Below are positions 48,500 to 59,800 of a stretch of DNA of 64,000 bases, one piece after another. The translations under genes were made by a program, and so were the position numbers. The stretch's first letter is position 1; each line of letters opens with the position of its first letter. Source of the stretch: Solenopsis invicta (taxonomy: Eukaryota; Arthropoda; Insecta; Hymenoptera; Formicidae); NCBI RefSeq assembly GCF_016802725.1, contig NC_052678.1, positions 5,610,501 through 5,674,500 on the forward strand, given 5' to 3'. The notes beneath the pieces are model-generated. The model was not told the DNA's origin. It worked only from the letters and a program-made list of their open reading frames with translations, and searched no databases.

Positions 48500-50495
48500 A
48501 CATGCCGAGCATAAATATTTACAACGTGAAGTAACTTTGCCATTCCGTGTGTCAACGCCGAATCCTGTCGTGCATGACCCTCGCGAACAGTCTGTATTTC
48601 GTCTGTCTGTTCCTCTTTTGCATTTTTAATGATCCATCATGCGTGCTTTCGACTCTGAATCTCTTTCCGATCGCCAGCGTTCCCTGATCCTTTGCTCGTC
48701 GTGCTCGTCGCGATACGGGTGGCTAACGGGAATAATTTAGTGGCGAAAGCAATATTTCGCAATGCGGCAACGCGGTCGATGGCGAGTGAACGGCCGCTGT
48801 CCGTAGACTTTGCGATTTCCACAGCATCCAGAGAATCTCGAGTGCGATCTCTAGTCAATTCGCGAGCGGCACGTTTTCGTCTCGGGAGATAACTGTTTTC
48901 ACTGGAAGTAACTGTTCCGGATAAATTACGACTCGTTGCAGGAAAGTGGTTATGCACGGGGAGGCTGCAATTAAGGCAACTGTACGTTAATGCGCCGCCT
49001 CACCCGTGCGCGCACTATTTGCTACCGCAAATCTCCACTGTATGCGGTAACGGTTTATATATCAGTTAACCTAGTCAAGTGGATATATACTAAGTGGATA
49101 TATCCACTGAAAATATTAATTATATCTTATTTAAGCTGTACCAAGTCGTATGGCCAAGGAAACCGTTATTAATACATTGGAAAGAAACTTTCTTCCAATT
49201 AAATAATTTCTTTGATTTAAATAGATTTTAGTTAGTATAAAATAATTTACTTTTAATCTTGGGGAAAAAATTTGTTATTATCAAGGAAATGATGTTAAAA
49301 AAATATTCATTTGAAAACAAAATGTTTTTTCAGTGTAATAAGCATTGAAGTATATTAACGTTTTTCATCTGCTTGCAAAACTGTAGAAAATATTTTTATA
49401 AATTATATTTTGTAAATTGTTTTGTAATTAATTTGTTAAAAAAAAACAAATTTTTGAAATTTTACAAATTTCATAAAAATGAATTTTTTTATTACTTATT
49501 TTCTTGCATGATGTATACTGCATCATGAAAATATTGCATCTGCTGTCTATAGCGTACTACAACGTGAGCGGAATTTCTACCGTTTATTAACGACTGTGTC
49601 GCTGAATATAACAAAAATATAAATGCACTGCCGACGTAAATAAAATGCCAGAATTTATACCCGTGTACACGCGCGTGCGAATGTTGCTCATTTTAGCCGT
49701 GACTGCTTATATACCGGAAGCAGTGAGTCACTCGCGGAACGAGTGAAAACGTAATAAAAATGCGATTGTCTGCATTCAGTGATGCTACACGTTTTTTTAC
49801 ATTTAGCAATTGGATTGCTGTGTGTGACTATCTTCTAGAAAGTATATTACCGAAACGGAAAGTGGCATAACGATCCTGCTAAATATGTAAAACAGGAAAT
49901 AAATGTGCGACTTTTTTTAAATTCGAATATTTCTTACAATTAGTCACTTTTGCGTCATAATTCAAAATAGTTTTGTATAGACTACATTTAAGTATTTATT
50001 GTAAAGATTAAAATCAGATACAAGGATGATTATACTTTGACAAAGTTTCAAATTTTGATACTTTATTATCGCCTACGACACAATAGGTGTTTACATTTAT
50101 TCAGAATCGCATTCGCTAACGCTATAATGATTTCAAGCAGATCGGATATCGAAAATTATATTCGTTTCATTTGTCATTGCAAGCAATCAATGTGATATTA
50201 TGCTCAATGAAACCATTTAATGCAAAACAATTATTGTGGTGTAACAGTAAACGATTTAATTATTTTGAATGACGAAATGCAATCCGAAATTGTCAAGGGA
50301 GGGATATAGGTGAGAGAGGTGTAAATAAACAAGTGTCGAAATATCACTTAGGTTCGTACACTTTTAACTGTCACTTTGTATTAATCAGTGGACGTATTAA
50401 TTTTATAAATTGAATTACGGTGCATTTGCGCAAGGAGTTCATTCACTGTAAGGAACGTCATGTCGCAAGATTCTTCAGTTAAGCGGAATGATAAG
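48500..50495. other. intronic sequence, no gene seen
   Basis: CpG-richer to 49.05 kb, then AT-rich. A perfect 16-base palindrome (agtggatatatccact, 49093-49108) overlaps a direct repeat of aagtggatatat. No coding or RNA gene is supported. Confidence 0.4.
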
Positions 50496-50501
50496 ATGCT
50501 G

Positions 50502-50525
50502 ACAGGTGGTAGGTACGCCACCTGT
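50502..50525. promoter_or_regulatory. inverted pair of CAGGTG E-boxes
   Basis: ACAGGTGG at 50502-50509 and its exact inverse CCACCTGT at 50518-50525 are separated by eight bases that include aggta. CAGGTG is the core bound by Snail/Escargot repressors and by basic helix-loop-helix dimers in insects. It lies about 170 bases before a candidate ratchet site. Regulatory function is inference. Confidence 0.3.
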
Positions 50526-50677
50526 TACTCAGTTTATTCGATTTGTCTTGTCGTAAGATTGCAACGTTGTTGTTGTTAACATTACTATTGACTTATTTCT
50601 CTCTTTTTTTTTAAATAGATTCTTCGATTAATTTAATATCTTTTAAAGAATTAGTATTTGAAAATAAAAGTCGCAAA

Positions 50678-50700
50678 AATTGATTTTTTTACAGGTAAAT
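50678..50700 (+). other. candidate recursive splice site, CAG|GTAAAT
   Basis: tgatttttttacag is directly followed by gtaaat (AG at 50693-50694, GT at 50695-50696), so the acceptor and a usable donor are juxtaposed. The pyrimidine tract is short and no good branch point is evident. A second donor-like CGT|GTAAAG lies 36 bases downstream, as expected for a recursive exon. Confidence 0.35.
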
Positions 50701-51670
50701 GTAAACAAATTATTCTCTATTTGATTGCGTGTAAAGTTTGCTTTAATAATTCAATAACTAAAACTGTGATATATTATATTACTAATTAAGGTATTAAGGA
50801 AAAAATTTCGAAATCATTACGTACTTGAATTGCTTGAGGCAGCAATGGACATTTCACGTTCATCGTAACCAAAGAAATACAAGTGTGACAACGCGATATT
50901 GTCGACTTTGATATAATTTGATTATATCGGTATTACCAAATTATATGAATAATTATGATATTGAATCATTTGCCGAAGCATTCACAATTATACCTCAAAC
51001 GATATTCCGTGTACATTCTATGCCTTCGCTAATCCACTTAGGATTAACCTAAAGCTAGTATCTAGCTTCGGTTACACGATTTGTCAATAATTACTTCGCG
51101 GTATTATACATATATCTCCCATATCCATATCTACCGTGTAACATCTGATGCCAATCTACAATTCCCGTAATGGCATTTAAACAGTGAAGCTTCTGAGTAT
51201 AGATGAAAGCTCTCGATATCCTTACAGTATTGACAATTAATTCAACCGATATAATACAAAGCTACTAATTAAAAGGTATTTGGGTTAATTATCAAAGATA
51301 TCTAACTGGGTGTGTCCCTTCTGTTTGGCTCGCTTACTCGTGTAATGTCACCAGTTAGATACGTGATACTAAGTTATATTTACACGCAAGAGAGATTTTA
51401 ATTTAAATTAATTTAAATTAATTAAAAAATTTTTTTGCAGTTTTCAGTTTGGTATATGTGTTCAAAAACATTTTGAAAGAGAATGGCTATTTTAAATTGT
51501 GTCGTTACTAGGGGAATCGTGGATGATGACAGCATCTCTCATACACAGCCACATCCAGGAAGTAGATTTTGCAACAAACAAAATGATTAATTCATTGAAA
51601 TGCCGTTAAGAAGAGATTTGTATTCGTGTAATCTTTGTATTTATCTTCTTCCGTAACTGCATAGTTCTTC
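50701..51670. other. AT-rich intronic sequence
   Basis: No coding signal. A short attaaattt-type tandem run lies near 51,400-51,425. Confidence 0.4.
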
Positions 51671-53395
51671 TTGCATTTTGCGAGAGAATTTAACGGGATC
51701 AAGTCTTTGTAGAATTCGTTACTGCGAAGTCGTGCCAAACAGCGATTTCCGATACAAAAGTGACACGTTTCTTCTTACTTTCCTCCCTCCCCCCTCACCC
51801 CGCAGTAAAACTAATTATTTAATTCGCCGTCGTCAACCCAAATCGTTCTTTATTAGCAGAAACGCGCGATTAGATTCGCGAAGACGAGGAGGAAGAAGAA
51901 AAAGTCTGCCTTCTTACCGAGGAACTTCCGTGGTTTTTACTTCCACATCGGTTTTTCTTGAGATCCGGCACACGTTTGAGATCCTCTCGTGCGGCTCTCG
52001 GCGAAGTTTCGAGTTGTGCGCCGTTCTTTTCGAGTACGTTTGTAGATGTTATCCATGCGGAAAGGCCGTTGAAAGTGGAGCAGCGGCGCTTTAAGACGCA
52101 TACACGAAGACTCGATGGAGACACAGTGAATATTAATACTCGGCCCGTCTTTCGGTCGGCAGATCTTATCAGCTTGTCTCGCCTTTCCACCGCTTCCGCC
52201 TCTTCTATACCGCCGCTTTTATTAAAGTCGGCTGCTCATTTGCGCGTCCCAAAAGTCTTTTTCTTCATCCTCTTCTTTCATCCCGCCGTTGTTGGCCTCG
52301 TTCGACCGCGAAGAAAGTGCATCCACTCGGCTCGATTTGCTTACCTTATCTTCCGCTCCTCACCCCATCTTTCTCTCTGGATGTCTACGATCTTCCGCGA
52401 TTCATCGTGCGACGCAACACAGCAGAATGAGTAATCGTAGAGATCCGGTTTTTGCTCCGTTCTCTAAGAATAAAATGATGTAACGTCGTTGACGGAGTGG
52501 GACATAATATTTTACACACGAGGGTGTCGGGATACTCGGGAAAAGAATATGCCGATAATCAGAGTTTTAGATTGGCACAAAAAATGGTAACTGACGAAAA
52601 CATTGCTCTCGCGAATATCAGAAAGAGAAATACTGCTATTATTTATGAACGACATTCTTTCAGTGCACATAGCCGTATCGAAGATTTTTAGGAAATATAA
52701 ATTTAAAAAATATCAGATCTAAATATCTAATATTTTCTGTTTTATGTGAAACTTTATCTTGTTTTTATCTACCTTTCTCAGCGAATGTACAATAGAACAA
52801 GTAACAAAACATGCCATTATTTTGCAGAGAAAAATTGTTAGAAAAAATGTGTATCTTTTAAATACTTGATTTAAAAACTGTACGTAAACATTATTTTGTA
52901 AAATCAATATTTGATGGATACGTTATTTTGTCATAATATTAAAAGAAAAAATCGTGAAAATTGCGATATACAATTTACATAATACGTAAGGATGAATAAA
53001 ATAACTATCAAAGGCGGTTCGAAAAAAATGATTGAAAAAAAAAAAAATAGGCGCACATTGACGGGGTGAAATCTTCATCGAAGATCGACGGAGGCGTCTG
53101 TCGACAGGCAGTGGCAGTCTCCTTTCACGGAACGGGTAGGCATTCTCGTCGTCGAATCGGAGTGCAATTAATCATCCTCGCGGAAACGCGGGCGGTGTTG
53201 GTCGAAGTTTTTCGATATCCTGAAAGCTTCTTCCTCCGAGTTGAATTTCCGCGGAAAAGTTTTTGCACGAAGGTTGTGCCCTGTCTTTTCCTTACTCCCC
53301 ACGAGCTTCCAACGGCGGCTTTTCACGGCGGCGGCGAGTCGTTCGCAGATTTCTTCTTTCGATCAAGTTATCGGGTGAAAAGTCGCTTTTAATAG
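51671..53395. other. intronic region with two CpG-richer islands
   Basis: Islands at about 51.68-52.48 and 53.06-53.39 kb are open in several overlapping frames (up to 158 codons, +), but the translations are Ser/Arg/Phe-rich without domains. They may be regulatory islands. The AT-rich gap between them holds nothing recognisable. Confidence 0.35.
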
Positions 53396-54240
53396 TGATG
53401 GTAATTATGAGGGTATCCTGATAAAATATTTATGCCGATACTGTGAACACGCGATATAACGGCAACCAGATACTTTGGATCAACTTCGTTAGGTACTTAG
53501 TCGGAGAGCAGCTTAATGAGATATTATCTATGCGATGCGAAATTGACTTAAGTTATCAAAATAACTGTATTAAAAATACATACTGCGTCAGGTCATAGTG
53601 TGTTAAATTATAAAATACATATTTGTATAAATAAACGCTGTACATAAAATTATACTTTTTGCAATGAGAAATAATATTAAAGGATTGGTAAAAAAAAGGA
53701 AATTTTTTATTTTCTTGAAAATAATTAGATTATTTACAAGATATAAATGTTTTTACTGTTTTTAGGATACACAGTTTTTAAAACTATCAGGCGTTATTTC
53801 TTGTATCCTTATAGATACAGTCTATAAAAATATATTATTTTAAAGTGATACTTGCTACATACCTGTGGCTAAGTGGATCAATCGGACTATTAAAATTCGT
53901 TCGCGAAAAGAACGAGTTGTACTGGGGCAAATGTTATTAAAGTAGTACGTGGTACAACTCGTTAAGCAAACGACCCTCTAACGCCAAATAAATTAGAGTT
54001 GCGTTCGCGTTGCAGCGGGCCGTTAAAACGACCTGTTCCGTCGTACGTAAATCAAGTAATAAAAGCGTCACGACAATAGGATTAGCGGCAAATTATAAAT
54101 ATCCCAGCGATTTCCAGTAGGACTATAATGTTGCCGTGGTCCTTGAAGTTACACGCCCGACAATGGTATCACGCGACGCGTTCTGTCGACCAACTTGCGT
54201 GCCAGCGTTAAAAATTTGACGACTCTGCTTTAGTCTCTGT
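53396..54240. other. intronic sequence, no gene seen
   Basis: AT-rich, becoming CpG-richer after 53.9 kb. No exon, RNA gene or bounded repeat. Confidence 0.4.
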
Positions 54241-54247
54241 CCATCAT

Positions 54248-54281
54248 GCTAACCGATTTTTCTTTTTGGTTACAGGTAAGC
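54248..54281 (+). other. strong candidate recursive (ratchet) splice site, CAG|GTAAGC
   Basis: A near-ideal branch point gctaacc (54248-54254) is followed by the pyrimidine tract atttttctttttgg and tacag (AG at 54274-54275), directly abutting gtaagc (54276-54281). An acceptor regenerating a consensus donor with no exon between is the defining structure of ratchet sites in long insect introns such as Ubx of Drosophila. The orientation matches the 14.3 kb exon, about 40 kb downstream. Use in splicing is inference. Confidence 0.55.
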
Positions 54282-54380
54282 TTTCTCGAAGATATGCTGA
54301 GTCGCGTGTTGTTCGCACCGAATCGATGAGCTATACGCCCAGCCACAGTTGCACCGGCCAAGCGAGATCTCGACAGGACG
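54276..54380 (+). CDS. candidate 105-nt phase-1/phase-1 cassette or recursive-splicing exon
   Basis: After the acceptor at 54275 the frame set by the phase-1 donor at 14,319 is open (Gly, then KLSRRYAESRVV...) for exactly 35 codons to a donor-like GACG|GTAAAG (GT at 54381). The length is divisible by three and the two sides share phase 1, so inclusion would preserve frame. The same frame stays open to 54,475. The peptide is basic and Ser-rich with no domain I recognise. Because the exon starts with GTAAGC it may normally be removed by use of the regenerated donor, as for recursive-splicing exons. Confidence 0.25.
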
Positions 54381-54381
54381 G

Positions 54382-56280
54382 TAAAGTACGCGATCTTCTG
54401 TCCGTGATATACGCGAAAAAAAAGTCCGTATATATTTGCGAGCAGAGGGGCAGGCTATGTAGCCTGAACTCCTAAAATGGTTTCCGGCCGTTTAAAGTTT
54501 AAACACTTCGTAAGTCCTTTTCGCTCCTCTGTCCCCGCTTCATAATTCATGGGACGCTTCAAAACTCGCAATGTACGGCGCAAGCTAGCTGCGTCCCGGT
54601 GGTAGTTTTTGTCGCGGAATGTTCTGTTTCTTTCGCTTTTCTCGCTACGTGATGCAAGCGGCTTGCGTCCGTAAACGCCGTTAAATCTTCCTAGACATTT
54701 ACCAAAATTTCTCAGATAGTTTTACATCTTCCTGAAATATCCTATGTTTGTTATACTGAATCTTTCGGTGACAGGCGCGATAAATCGTTGTATCTTATTT
54801 TCTGAGCACGATTTTAATTTGCTAAAAACATGAAAAATTTACACAACTTACGAGAAATCTCGTATGTTTCGTTATAATAATACTGATAGTAACTTGTACT
54901 GAACATTGAAAGACTACTAACAATAAGCGTCTCAAACGTATTAGAAATATTGAGAGAATATTTTGATATAGTCGAACTTTGCTTCGATGTTTCATTCGGT
55001 TATTAAAAAAAAAAAAGATTTGAAACTTGCTATTAAAAATTATTACACGAAACAGAAGTCAGTGTACGGTATGCTCGACAAGAAATATTTCTCATTCCTC
55101 GCCATTCGCTCAAGAGGACACGACGACTTTTCTTGCGGCGCTCCTCGTTGTGCCAGCGACTCGCAAGCGCGGCGACTAACTAAAACGAAATACTTTAAGT
55201 CATCTCGGTGCCTGGTACCGGCCGATCGCGATAAATTACCGATTGCTTTTTTGCGTAGAATTCGCTACGTCCGAGTACCTTGACTCATTGAGACCGACGC
55301 TGGATAGCGATAAATTAGCAATTTTTTTGCATCTCTACGGGAACAGCTCTCGAAACAATGAGTCGCGTTGTACCGCGATAAATGCGCCTGGTACTTTGTC
55401 GTTCGACGAAAACAAATTTTCCTGTTGCGATAAAAACTTTATTTCCTTTGGTTTCGCGTATTTTACAGCGTCCCCGTACCATGAATTATGAAATTATACT
55501 GAATTTATTCTTTAGATATCGTATAAGTGTGCTTTTTCTCGTGTTGAACGTATTTAAAGCAAATGAGAATCTTTTCGTATTTTGTTATTTGCTCATTTTT
55601 AGGCGCGCAGAAGATATATATACATGTATTTGTTAAGATTAAGTTTTAATTTTTCCCGAAGAAAATATTTTGAAGATAAACAGAAGTAAAAACGTAATTG
55701 AACTCGATACGAATGAACCTACAAGGGAATGATTTTATTATACAATAAGTACTTTAATACAAAGAAAGTATTATATAAATAAATCTCAGCTTCTTTGAAG
55801 ATAATGATTCTAAAGTGGTTATAAAGCCAAAAGAAAGCAGAAAATGCAGTTGTGGTAAGCGCTGTTTGCACAGGTTACGCTTCATTGAATAACGTGTTAC
55901 AAAAACCAGGTGTACATACACAAATGTTGTTTCTTATCAATGAAAGCGGTTTCATTCATTTCGAAACAACATTGAATCAATCAACGCATTCGGACAAGAG
56001 TGTCAAGATTCGATTGAGCAAAATTAATGAAGCTGTATACATATTTTTTTATATTTAATTGATACGCTCCTTATTTCACGCGTTTCGTGATTGCCAAACA
56101 AATTTTTGCGTCAGTTGTTAATGAATCCATCGAATATTAACAATTTTTTGTTCGTTAAAATATCCGACAGTTAATTTCACGCGTTTGTTCAAACGCGATA
56201 ACACAGCACCGTTCAATCCCGATAAGACACTTTAAAGCAGCGTTCTGTACCGAGCTCGTAAAACTTTTAATCCGATGAAA
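54382..56280. other. intronic sequence, no gene seen
   Basis: Mixed composition with a CpG-richer patch at 55.1-55.4 kb. Overlapping short frames there have no domain similarity. Confidence 0.4.
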
Positions 56281-56800
56281 CTCAGTCTGTGAACCGAATT
56301 CGTCGCGCGATTTTAGCGGGGCGACGGGGGGAGGAGGCGGGGGCGGGAGCGGGGATTCTACTCGGTGGAAATCATTAATCACCGGTCGTCAGTTCGAAAG
56401 TTCGTGCAACTGCGCGAGCAGGTGCACAGGCCGCCGCAGGTGCGCCTTACCCTCGCGACGCACTGGATTTCTTCTTGCTGTCTGGGACAGCAGCGAGTGC
56501 ATTAATCGTACTCGCGCCCGTCACTCTGCTCTCATAATCTACTGAAAACCGGCGTGTCGCCGTAGGACCTTAGCCTCCTCCCCACGATGAGGAAACAAGT
56601 TTAAAGCTCGATATTAATAGCGGATTACGTGCAGGTACTCAATTTCCGGCCGGACACCCGCGTTGCACCCGAAAAGTTTCGGGAACACGAACCGAATATT
56701 AATGAACACGAATGCCGCCGGTGTGCTGCTTCTTAACCGACCGGTGCTCTCACATTTCTAATGCGATGTAATTCAATTATCTCCCGCTTTAGTTAAGAAC
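56281..56800. promoter_or_regulatory. GC-rich island with paired CAGGTG E-boxes
   Basis: This is one of the most G+C-rich intronic patches, with a G-run (cgggggcgggagcgggg) at about 56,338 and directly repeated CAGGTG motifs at 56419-56424 and 56437-56442. No convincing reading frame is present. The composition and E-boxes fit an intronic enhancer or an internal promoter, which is inference. Confidence 0.3.
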
Positions 56801-59800
56801 TTAGGACCATCTTGTCCGAAGCGTATATGAGAGCGTCGCACAGAATAAGTCAGGTACAAATTTAAAAAAATATAACTGTGAAAGTTGGCGTATATTTGAA
56901 ACAAGGTTCTTTTTCAGAGTCGGTTTTTTTTATTAAATTAAAAATCTATATGTTTAATATACTTTTTGCAAATTTATTGGTTTAATTTTTGAATTAATGT
57001 GAATTATATTATTAAAATTTTGGTCTAAAAAACGATTCTGGTATTGACACGCGTTATTATCACATGAATTAATAGACTTTATACAACATTGCAATTAATA
57101 TTGTCAATTAGCACTGGTAAGTCTTCTCTATTTTTATTTCTGTGCCTTTTATTTTATTCGTTTATGTTTATTAAAATGTTATTAAATATTTTTATCAAAC
57201 ATTGAACTATATGAATTCCTGCGTGTATTTATTTTCGTCATAAACTTATGGCTGTATATTTTTTCATTAAAGCGCGATATAATACCGTTTTTATTACACT
57301 GCATATTTATACAACTGAATAATCATTGCTTTTAATTCTTTTTATACGATCGAATAAGTAGTTTTAATTCTTTTTCATGCTTTTATCACGATTGACATTA
57401 TAATTTATACGATTATATTAATAATTTAATACTATATTATAACTTATAAGTTTACTTGTGTCACATTTTAAACACTTGCATTATTATTAGAATTCAATAT
57501 AACGAAGAACAAAATGGAAAAAAAAAATACATTGCATCAACTGCTAGAAATGAGATATAAAAATATTTGCAAATGAAAAAATAGTTTGTTCATTATCTTT
57601 GCTATTTTCCACAATTGTTACATCGCACGTACCGTTGCTGTTCAATCGACCAAGCAGTCGTTCAAATCGATTGTTTCACGCCAAAGCGTACACGCGATCA
57701 AACGAGTCCGATTGACAGCGGACAGAAATTGTTTGACGAACGGTCGATTACATCTGAATCGGCGTGGTACGTTCGACGTTGACGTACTCATGTGTGCTGA
57801 CCATCATTGATGCGCTCGGCGGATGATGTACACAATTACACGATCTGCTCACGTATTTCTTAGCATATTGTACTTTTGTATTATACAATTTTCTTTGAAT
57901 TTTTGAAATGCAGAAATTGCATTTGCATCTGAATTTTATCTTATAGGGCGGGCATTGTCTTTATTAAAATTTTGATACTGCTGGATTCTATCCGGTTAGA
58001 TAAACGAAATCGAAACGTGTAGGGAGTCTGTGCAACGCAGCGTTTTAAATTCGTTTCAGTTCGCGACAAATATCGATCTCGTTGAAGATTTGAACGCTGC
58101 TCGTCAATACCTATATCAATGTCGCAGAAATTAGCGTCCGATTACCGCACGCTCAGATAACTCCTGACCTAATAATGCAACCTTCGTGCATTCCGAGCGC
58201 GTCGCTCTTGCGACAGCGAATTGCATTTGCAAAGCGCCGAAGTGAGTATACGGTTATTGTCGATATACGAGATCCAAATCTGCGTCTACTATTAATCGTG
58301 CCACGGTCGTATGTACGCAATGGCTAAAAGTTTCCAGTCGATTTGCTTGAATGACGAAAGATGAATCTTGACACTATCTGGAAGTAATTGTTACTCCGTT
58401 AGTATATATAATTTGTTTAAATTAAATGTTTCTTCGTAAAACTACTAATCGCAATAAGATAAAGTTAAAATACTTAAGAGTAAAGAACTTTATATTAAAC
58501 CTTGTAAGTTATAATCGTTGTTCAACGCTGATAACATATAATTGTTACAGCGTAGAAAACGACAGTTGATTATTAGTAGATCGTTAGCAGATATTGTTAT
58601 CTGCTACGTTATCCCTCGCACCGGTTGAGGATCGCGATTTCGCGCTATTATGCCTGCATCGTCGTATTTTGAATTGTCCGCGACGCTATGCGTTAGGATG
58701 ACTCGGGTGTTAGCTGCCTATAGCGATTAGATTTTACGTTACAGCATCGTTACGGGGTTATAATGGTGTCGACTGCGTTTCCCGCGTAGTCAACGTGAGT
58801 TGGCGCGATCGTGGAGTAATGAAGTGCCGTATTATACCGCTAGACTGAACTTCAGCCCGTCATCCCGTAACCTCGTTTCTAATAAGCGGCGAGTATTTAT
58901 CAAATTAGCGTCACAGGTAACTTCGATAACTGCCTCAATACAAAGCACGATATTGCTGCGACAATGAGTCACCCGAACTCTAGTCAAAGACCTATTATAC
59001 CTAACGCAAACTTATGCAATGCAAGTAATCACTTTGTCTGCTTTGTCAGTAATACTGGCATTGCTTAGATATAGAACAGTATCACGAGTTTACATTGTGA
59101 ATAATATGAAAACACTAATCATAAAGGAGATAGAGAATTTGTATAATTTCATCAGACGTAATTAAAAGATTTCGAATTAACAGTGTTATCATTCTCTTTC
59201 GCAAACGAAAAAAATTTAAATCATAGAAGTTATCCGGGAATCAAATTTTTATATGCAATATAATTATATATAAAAAATTGTTTGAAGATTGATTATAAAT
59301 ATATCGTTATGATATTAATGTAGAATATAATAAATATAGAATATATATTAATAATTGTAAAGATTTGGAACACTTTTGTTTTTAAATATTAATGAAAAGA
59401 TGTATATTTGTCAAGTGTATTGCATCTTACATTCTTACATTTTTCCTTCATTATTTTAATTTCTATACATATAATGCCTCATGGGGTCTATATGTAAATC
59501 CGTCCTGATTGCCGCGGGTATTAAGATAGACTGCATTATATTTTCTCTTAAATTATATAGCATCACCCTGTGTGTTGAACCTTGATTCTCAGTCTTGCAT
59601 TGTTCGTAGTTGAGTCACGTAATAATATAACGGATCGTCCGGTCTTGAAAAATGCAACGCGCATTTGGCGGTGCCTTTTACGAAAGAATTTGCGGATATA
59701 GCGAGTGCATCAGCGTATCAAATATACAAGGTGCTCCTGAACTATGCCGCGGTACCCCGTATAACGAGACGGCGGTATCCTTTATAAAATTCTGAGAGGA

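Noticed and set aside
51958..52434. 158-codon plus-strand frame
   Set aside because: No domain, low-complexity Ser/Arg/Phe composition, and a competing minus-strand frame; no splice-bounded structure.
53864..53880. Minus-strand juxtaposed CACAG|GTATGT
   Set aside because: The upstream minus-strand pyrimidine tract is poor, and there is no evidence of a minus-strand gene.
57909..57930. POU-type octamer ATTTGCAT, also at about 7,815, 7,983 and 38,279
   Set aside because: Octamers at this frequency are expected by chance in AT-rich DNA and are not clustered.
59552..59760. CACCCTG and CAAGGTG strings resembling the ends of the 28 kb transposon
   Set aside because: They face outward rather than inward and have no matching duplications, so they do not define an element.
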